A stretch of 10,000 nucleotides of DNA, from assembly GCA_905221605.1 (NCBI GenBank), contig CAJNDS010002201.1, positions 475,022-485,021 on the forward strand. The letters are read 5' to 3'. Below the pieces are notes generated by a model that searched no databases, was not told where the DNA came from, and saw only the letters and a program-made list of their open reading frames with translations. Below are positions 7,101 to 10,000 of the stretch, piece by piece; the first letter of the stretch is position 1; each line of letters starts with the position of its first letter. The position numbers and the translations under genes are program-made. The stretch comes from Symbiodinium natans (lineage: Eukaryota; Sar; Dinophyceae; Suessiales; Symbiodiniaceae).

Positions 7101-9040
7101 CCATCACTTCTCCTCTTCCCAGTACTGTTACTATGACTTTTTCTGGTCCTACAACTGTTGCGATCAAAATTTACATTCCTGTCGAAATTCTACTTCTATT
7201 GCCATTACAATTCTTTTGCCGGTTACTACTCTGATTACTGCTATGCCTGTCACTATTACGTTTACGATTGTTATTTCAATCACATTCCTATTCGTGCTAC
7301 TATTACAACAAGATCTTGTTATTACCGTTACGATTACAATTATGCCGCCCACTGCTGTAACCTTTTTGCTGTTGGTACAACTCTATTACTGTAATAGTAC
7401 TATTGTTTTTTCTTTTACGCTTACGGTTATTATTACTATGTTTCCAGAACTATTGCTATTACCTCTACTATTGCTTATTGTTATTGGTGTGTTTCTTATC
7501 CTCGCCATGATTCTTTCCAGTTCTCATTGCTGTCCCTCCCTCCTCTGCTTTTTGGGAGAGGAACGATGCTAGTCTCCACTGCCTTAGTCTCCCGCACGCA
7601 CTTTGTCACTACCCGTACTCATGAGGGACCTGGAGAGAATGTACAGGAATGCAGCCTGGCTTGCACATTTACGCAGTATTCGGGTTGCCAAATCTGAGGC
7701 CTGTAAACCAGGATTGAGGTGTTCAGCTTAGGACTGAACGTCAAACCGGCCCCGTACCCAAGAGTCAAGACTCCAGGCAAAAACTTTACAGAAGTCCTCA
7801 AGATTGAGCGTGAATGCTAGTGATTTGAGGAAATTTCACTGAGATCTTGAACCTTAAATCCAAGCCCGTGATCTGTATAAATATGCAAGTCCTTGAGCAC
7901 TCCTTCCGTTCGAAACGCTGCCTTAACTTACTGTATACTGTAGCGGCTTCTCAGAAATAAATGCGAATGAGTTCTTGATGTTCTTGAGGGTTTAAGGGTT
8001 GAGGGTTTTGGTCACTTTGGGATACTTCACAGCAAAGTTTGGATAAAACCTTGCATGTGTCTTAAACAAGATTAAGTGTGTGAAGTGATGTAAGGTCTGT
8101 TGCATGTCAACCGTTCTGCATGCTAAATGATGTTTATATTTATATTCGACGGGCTTAGGAGCTGGCTTGAATTTCTACAGGCCGAAAGCTGGAAAAAACG
8201 TTAAGGTTCTGTAGACCTGTTTATATTCAATTTCGTAGAAGATCACCTTCCCCACCCCCTGATCTTCAGGTGTCATTCAAACTTGCAAATTTTGCAACGT
8301 TCAAGTTCGAGCTTGGCCCTGCGCTATCGGCTTTAGGAGTTTGGTGTGCTTGAGTTTCCAGAATGCGACTCAAAGACAATCTCAGGTTGTTTCGTCGCGA
8401 GCACAGCCTGCATTTAACCGCGGCTCTCGTTTACAATACAAAGTTTAGGGTGGGAAGCCTGCCGTTACATTCTGGATGTAGTGCCTTGAGTCAGCTGTCC
8501 AGTAAGTGTCCTTCACCATTAAAAAAACTCATTGCTTTGGACGCCTCTTTCATAGAACAAAATAGGGGCTACAATCTTTCTGAAAAGTCCTGGAACCTTG
8601 GTTCCTAGATGTGACTTGGACCCGTAAGAGTTGGCGCGATCCGCGGTCTTCGAAAGTGGCCTTGGTTCCCTGATCCAAGAAATATAACTCAGACCATATT
8701 ATTTGCTCGGGACGTGCCTGGGAACCCAATTTTCAGGCGAGGTTGCCCGGTGGCTGGTCATGCCTTTTTCTAGATGTGTGCAACACTGTTTCAAGGTGAT
8801 AGTTGGGCATTCGATTCTTGAAAATGACCTGATCGTCCTAGAAGAGTATCGGTTGGCACCCACACATGCTTAAGTTTGTTTTGGCATGTTGGTGATGGCC
8901 ACGGGAAGTGACCATGCTGTTACGCAACAGTGCCAGACATGAATTGGCAGAACGCCCGGAGCCAAAATCCTAATCAGGTATCCCTTGGAGCATACGGGCA
9001 TTGGGGTGGACGCCAGCAACAGTGCCGTCACCAAATTGGA
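4019..9040 (+). CDS. Split class I SAM-dependent O-methyltransferase gene (partial, five exons)
   Basis: Five exons (4019-4107, 4306-4530, 6132-6179, 6596-6652, 8978-9040) join without a frame break into about 160 residues. Motifs in order: G-x-S-x-x-x-W-x(4)-P-x-A (residues about 4-17); D-T-N-T (41-44), the acidic end of strand 2 that in class I enzymes holds the SAM ribose; W-D-L-V-V-D-D-G-S-H (91-100); L-W-K-N-L-K-P-G-G-L (112-121); Y-V-I-E-D-L-E-T-N-Y-W (122-132); Y-P-L-E-H-T-G-I-G and A-V-T-K-L-E (141 to the end). This order is typical of sugar O-methyltransferases of the MycE/TylE/ElmMI type and of CmcI-like proteins. In that group the acidic residues of DDGSH and of the E-D pair are associated with metal and substrate binding. 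The likely role is methyl transfer from SAM to a hydroxyl on a sugar or secondary metabolite; the substrate is unknown. Each intron interrupts a codon after its second base. The family G-D-Q-type motif after strand 2 is altered here (S-I-D-D-T). The N-terminus and C-terminus are not seen. The family call is fairly firm; exact exon ends are less so. Confidence 0.72.
4108..4305 (+). other. Methyltransferase intron 1 (GT-AG, 198 bp)
   Basis: The donor is GTAAGT and the acceptor CCTGCAG. The intron interrupts a codon after its second base. It contains a perfect 7-bp hairpin with a 3-base loop at 4241-4257 (CCTGGAC/GTCCAGG). It is the only canonical GT intron proposed for this gene. Confidence 0.45.
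4306..4530 (+). CDS. Methyltransferase exon 2: strand 2 to DDGSH
   Basis: This exon carries D-T-N-T-I-K-V-P-K-L-S-A-K and then W-D-L-V-V-D-D-G-S-H-V-P-E-H, the signature of the family around strand 4. The acceptor CCTGCAG at 4299-4305 leaves one base that completes the codon left open by the previous exon, so phase is kept. The end is placed after CACAT at 4530, because joining to 6132 then gives E-H-M-I-F-S-F-F with no insertion. The intron would then begin with GA. An alternative GT donor at 4600-4601 is also in phase and would add 23 residues that the family does not have. The stretch between D-D-T and W-D-L is poorly conserved. Confidence 0.72.
4758..4801. repeat. Telomere-like G/T-rich tract
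   Basis: The tract contains GTAGGGTTGAGGGCTGAGGG and ends GGATTTAGGGTT. It is a degenerate run of the plant/dinoflagellate telomere type TTTAGGG. Similar words occur at 1066-1077, 2519-2650, 7986-8012 and 9059-9140. Confidence 0.45.
4950..5155. repeat. T-rich left part of an inverted repeat field
   Basis: Runs of 6-9 T alternate with GC-rich words such as GCTGTGCAATCGC. Fifteen bases at 5004-5018 (TTTTTTTGCTGTGCA) are the exact reverse complement of 5830-5844. Several other words are looser inverted versions of the A-rich part to the right. The field lies inside methyltransferase intron 2. Confidence 0.6.
5156..5870. repeat. A-rich degenerate repeat field (CGCACAGCAAAA and TTCGGCC words)
   Basis: Recurring words include CCGCACAGCA, GCGCAGCAAAA and TTCGGCC-like blocks near 5298, 5495, 5583, 5713 and 5805. 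A 13-bp exact repeat CCTAGGAAAAGAA lies at 5232-5244 and 5277-5289, and CCTAGG is doubled at 5481-5493. The strand is A-rich, the mirror of the T-rich part at 4950-5155. Open frames on both strands here show no coding character. Confidence 0.65.
6132..6179 (+). CDS. Methyltransferase exon 3: the L-W-K-N-L-K-P-G-G microexon
   Basis: This 48-base exon follows a pyrimidine-rich acceptor ending CTTCCCAG at 6124-6131. It reads (M)-I-F-S-F-F-A-L-W-K-N-L-K-P-G-G-(L), the helix and K-P-G-G turn expected between DDGSH and the V-I-E-D strand. It is too short to stand out in any open-frame listing and was found by searching for the missing middle of the domain. The two nearby GT dinucleotides (6173-6174 and 6176-6177) leave the wrong phase, and reading on hits TGA at 6190-6192. 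The donor is therefore the GC at 6180-6181, which keeps P-G-G-L-Y-V-I-E-D intact. Confidence 0.75.
6320..6355. repeat. Perfect 11-bp inverted repeat (stem-loop)
   Basis: ATCTCAGACTG at 6320-6330 pairs with CAGTCTGAGAT at 6345-6355 around a 14-base loop. It lies in the 416-bp intron 3 of the methyltransferase. It could form a hairpin in RNA or be the remnant of a fold-back element. Confidence 0.8.
6374..6384 (-). other. Possible relic of the dinoflagellate spliced-leader 3' end
   Basis: On the - strand this reads TTTGGCTCAAG, identical to the last 11 bases of the known dinoflagellate spliced leader. The bases upstream do not continue the match. Relic leaders occur in dinoflagellate genes re-inserted from processed mRNA. 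A short match such as this may also be chance. Confidence 0.25.
6596..6652 (+). CDS. Methyltransferase exon 4: Y-V-I-E-D-L-E-T-N-Y-W
   Basis: The exon follows TTCCTGAG at 6588-6595. It reads (L)-Y-V-I-E-D-L-E-T-N-Y-W-K-R-N-S-A-V-Y-(E), a near-perfect copy of the family block after K-P-G-G. The end is set after TATGA at 6652, with a GC donor at 6653-6654, because joining to 8978 gives V-Y-E-Y-P-L-E-H-T-G-I-G as in relatives. A canonical GT donor at 6701-6702 (GCAGAAAG|GTTTCG) is also in phase. It would insert 16 residues (H-P-A-F-N-I-C-V...) between V-Y-E and Y-P. It could be a used alternative site. Confidence 0.75.
   Translation, partial: VCHRGPGDELLEEKLRSL
7052..7500. repeat. Degenerate pyrimidine-rich triplet tract (ATT/ACT/GTT/CTT)
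   Basis: For about 450 bases the + strand is built from imperfect triplets of the type RYT/YTT (ACT, GCT, GTT, CTT, ATT, with ACG variants). The result is a 165-codon open frame of isoleucine, threonine, leucine and valine. I take this as a decayed trinucleotide satellite inside intron 4, not a membrane protein. Confidence 0.65.
7986..8012. repeat. Telomere-like tract in methyltransferase intron 4
   Basis: GAGGGTTTAAGGGTTGAGGG followed by TTTTGG is a short run of TTTAGGG variants. Confidence 0.4.
8978..9040 (+). CDS. Methyltransferase exon 5: T-G-I-G...A-V-T-K-L-E
   Basis: After the acceptor CCTAATCAG (8969-8977) the frame reads Y-P-L-E-H-T-G-I-G-V-D-A-S-N-S-A-V-T-K-L-(E/Q). This matches the block after Y-V-I-E-D-L-E-T in eukaryotic relatives. 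The likely end is before GC at 9041-9042, again in phase 2, but no following exon was recognised in the remaining + strand. If splicing does not occur here, the frame adds nine residues and stops at TAG 9063-9065. That would make a protein lacking the usual C-terminal part. Confidence 0.7.
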
Positions 9041-9058
9041 GCAGCCCCTGCTCAGCAC

Positions 9059-9140
9059 CTTTTAGGGTTGGGAGCTTAGGGGATAAAGGTTTTGGATTCC
9101 GGGTTCAAGTTTGGATCAGGGTTTCAAGGGCTAAAAAGGT
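9059..9140. repeat. Telomere-like tract after the last recognised methyltransferase exon
   Basis: TTTTAGGGTTGGGAGC is followed by further AGGGG, AAGGTTTT and CAGGGTTTCAAGGG words. It is degenerate and non-coding, and lies between the two genes. Confidence 0.4.
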
Positions 9141-9299
9141 GTGACTAAAGGTTCTGAGGTTGAGGGCGTGGCTTGAGTCGAGCCACATGCAGGGGAAGCG
9201 TTCTGCTCAAAGTCCACCAGTAAACTGCTTGTTTACCCGACAAAGCCCTCGCGAGTGACAGTGCCGGGGCCCGGCCCCCAAAGGCCGAAAGTTCCAGAC

Positions 9300-9557
9300 T
9301 CAGGCGCGGAGCACGGACGGCTGCCACAAACTCCACGGGCGATGTCCAGCCCTGCCGTCGCGGTAGTGCCAGCCAAGCCTCCACATCAAGATCCCAGCCG
9401 AGGGCGGCAGCGACGGGTAGCAGTGTGACCAAGAAGCCGCCTCACGCCGTTCGCAGTAGTCGCACTGCGGCAGCGCCAGGGGAAGGGGAAAAGGAAGCTG
9501 AGCCAGAGCGACCTCCCTTTCAACAGCTCGGTAGTAAGCCGGACTGAAAGCAGCACC
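9300..9557 (-). CDS. GC-rich gene, last exon to stop
   Basis: The exon follows CTGTTCTGCAG| and reads G-A-A-F-S-P-A-Y-Y-R-A-V-E-R-E-V-A-L-A-Q, then a proline-leucine-rich run, C-D-Y-C-E-R-R and a tryptophan-rich tail to TGA 9300-9302. The first part is supported by the repeated P-A-Y-Y motif. The part beyond about 9446 is less sure: a possible GTGAGG donor lies at 9445-9440, and another - strand frame stays open from 9432 to 9145 with similar GC bias. The true 3' end could use that frame instead. Confidence 0.4.
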   Translation of the reverse strand, partial: GAAFSPAYYRAVEREVALAQLPFPLPLALPQCDYCERREAASWSHCYPSLPPSAGILMWRLGWHYRDGRAGHRPWSLWQPSVLRA

Positions 9558-10000
9558 CTGCAGAACAGCGCGGGTGGGCTCACTGGCCGCCTCGCTTAAC
9601 CTGTGCAGCGTTGTAGTATGCAGGGTGGCTGAGCTCCAGCGAGTTCCTCCTGGCCTCCGAAAGGACAGAAGAAAAGCCAAGCCACCGCCAAGACTCACGA
9701 ACAGCATGAAGACCATGTCCCCGAGAAAGGTACGAATCTCCAAGCCCAAACTGAAGTAGGCCTTCTGCATCAGTCCTGCGCAAGTTGGCAAAAAATCCGA
9801 TGAACCCGTCCCTGGCACGTGTCAAGGAGCGGTCGTGGCTCCCAGTCAGTGACAAAGCCTCGGCTGAAAACTCGCCAAAAGTTGCCAGAAGCAGAAGCTC
9901 CAGCAGCGCAACGCGCGTCCCAAACAGTGTCCCTCCACAAAGACTCCTCAGGTTCAAAGAAGCACCAGCAGTGCTGCTTGAAGTGGCATGGGCAGCTCCG
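9300..10000 (-). CDS. Unrecognised GC-rich gene with three 43-44 bp introns (partial at 5' end)
   Basis: Three open frames overlap on the - strand in a region clearly more GC-rich than its surroundings. They become one continuous frame if three short GT-AG introns are removed: 9776-9818 (43 bp), 9655-9698 (44 bp) and 9558-9600 (43 bp). Each has a good donor (GTGCCA, GTGAGT, GTTAAG), a pyrimidine-rich tract in at least two of the three, and AG|G at the acceptor. The joined product has a hydrophobic segment (L-G-D-M-V-F-M-L-F), then two near copies of P-A-Y-Y-x-A flanking the last intron. It ends at TGA 9300-9302. I do not recognise the protein and assign no function. The 5' end lies beyond the window. 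Very short introns contrast with the long introns of the neighbouring + strand gene. Confidence 0.45.
9601..9654 (-). CDS. GC-rich gene, 18-codon exon with P-A-Y-Y motif
   Basis: Exactly 18 codons, A-R-R-N-S-L-E-L-S-H-P-A-Y-Y-N-A-A-Q, lie between CTTTCGGAG| and |GTTAAG. Third positions are strongly GC. The H-P-A-Y-Y-N-A element is nearly repeated as S-P-A-Y-Y-R-A at the start of the next exon. That supports both reading frames and the intron between them. In the same frame the proposed intron has a stop (9580-9582). Confidence 0.48.
9699..9775 (-). CDS. GC-rich gene, hydrophobic exon
   Basis: This 77-base exon reads L-M-Q-K-A-Y-F-S-L-G-L-E-I-R-T-F-L-G-D-M-V-F-M-L-F. Most third codon positions are G or C in this frame; the competing frame has mostly A or T there. 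It is bounded by TTGCGCAG| before 9775 and by |GTGAGT at 9698, a strong consensus donor. The sequence is largely hydrophobic with a few charges and could be a membrane segment. No family was recognised. Confidence 0.45.
9819..10000 (-). CDS. GC-rich gene, first visible exon (partial)
   Basis: The frame with codons starting at 9999 is open throughout. It contains a leucine-rich hydrophobic run (A-L-L-E-L-L-L-L-A-T-F) followed by S-L-T-G-S-H-D-R-S-L-T. Ending at 9819 before GTGCCA leaves one base, which pairs with GA at the next exon to keep frame. All three frames are open over part of this stretch and codon-use contrast is weak, so the frame may be wrong or the stretch may hide another short intron. 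The hydrophobic run could be a signal or membrane segment. Confidence 0.3.

Larger units (their letters stand above)
6653..8977 (+). other. Methyltransferase intron 4 (GC-AG, about 2.3 kb)
   Basis: The boundary is TATGA|GCATCC...AATCAG|GTATCC. The intron holds a degenerate triplet tract (7052-7500), telomere-like words (7986-8012) and an AT-rich patch around 8130-8230. I saw no supported gene in 7501-8977. The open frame at 8363-8608 has no coding character. Confidence 0.6.

Noticed and set aside
7075-7572. 165-codon hydrophobic protein
   Set aside because: It follows from the degenerate triplet repeat. It has no conserved features, and the tract lies between two exons of another gene.
8290-8330. 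tRNA B-box-like word (AAGTTCGAGCTT)
   Set aside because: No matching A box, acceptor stem or cloverleaf could be built around it.
8363-8608. 81-codon + strand frame
   Set aside because: It has no motif, poor third-position GC and a location inside intron 4.
9379-9445. GTGAGG...GTGGAG as a fourth short intron in the GC-rich gene
   Set aside because: At 67 bp it does not match the 43-44 bp of the others, lacks a pyrimidine tract at its end, and leads to a frame no better than reading through. It is kept only as a possibility in the last-exon entry.

Overview
The window looks like nuclear DNA from a eukaryote, most likely a dinoflagellate and possibly a member of the Symbiodiniaceae. The organism is inferred, not proven. 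Coding capacity is broken into short exons separated by long non-coding DNA. At least one intron must start with GC, and another probably starts with GA. The DNA is littered with degenerate plant-type telomere words (GGTTTAGGG-like), and one 11-base match to the end of the dinoflagellate spliced leader is present. No rRNA, convincing tRNA, CRISPR array, insertion sequence or bacterial operon was seen.

The main result is a gene on the + strand that no single open frame reveals. Five small exons at about 4019-4107, 4306-4530, 6132-6179, 6596-6652 and 8978-9040 join into about 160 residues of a class I SAM-dependent methyltransferase. It belongs to the sugar O-methyltransferase / CmcI-like type, which is often annotated in algae and dinoflagellates as a rhamnosyl-tetracenomycin or macrocin O-methyltransferase. 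The joined exons give, in the family order, a D-T-N-T strand end, W-D-L-V-V-D-D-G-S-H, a L-W-K-N-L-K-P-G-G-L stretch, Y-V-I-E-D-L-E-T-N-Y-W and T-G-I-G...A-V-T-K-L-E. Every junction falls in codon phase 2. The N-terminus lies upstream and was not found. The C-terminus is either outside the window or lost.

Layout. Positions 1-4018 hold no firmly supported gene. They contain a CATGCA-rich 13-bp minisatellite (1554-1678), an 11-C run, a (GT)7 run, telomere-like G/T-rich tracts and three weak exon candidates. Positions 4019-9040 are the split methyltransferase. Its 1.6-kb second intron contains a repeat field whose T-rich left part and A-rich right part are partly inverted copies. Its 416-bp third intron contains an 11-bp perfect inverted repeat and the spliced-leader-like word. 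Its 2.3-kb fourth intron contains a roughly 450-bp degenerate triplet tract.

Positions 9300-10000 are GC-rich and appear to hold a second gene on the - strand. Four exons are separated by three very short GT-AG introns of 43, 44 and 43 bp. The function is unknown. This gene is either tail-to-tail with the methyltransferase or nested in one of its later introns. The two genes differ sharply in intron size and donor type, and nothing suggests that they work together.
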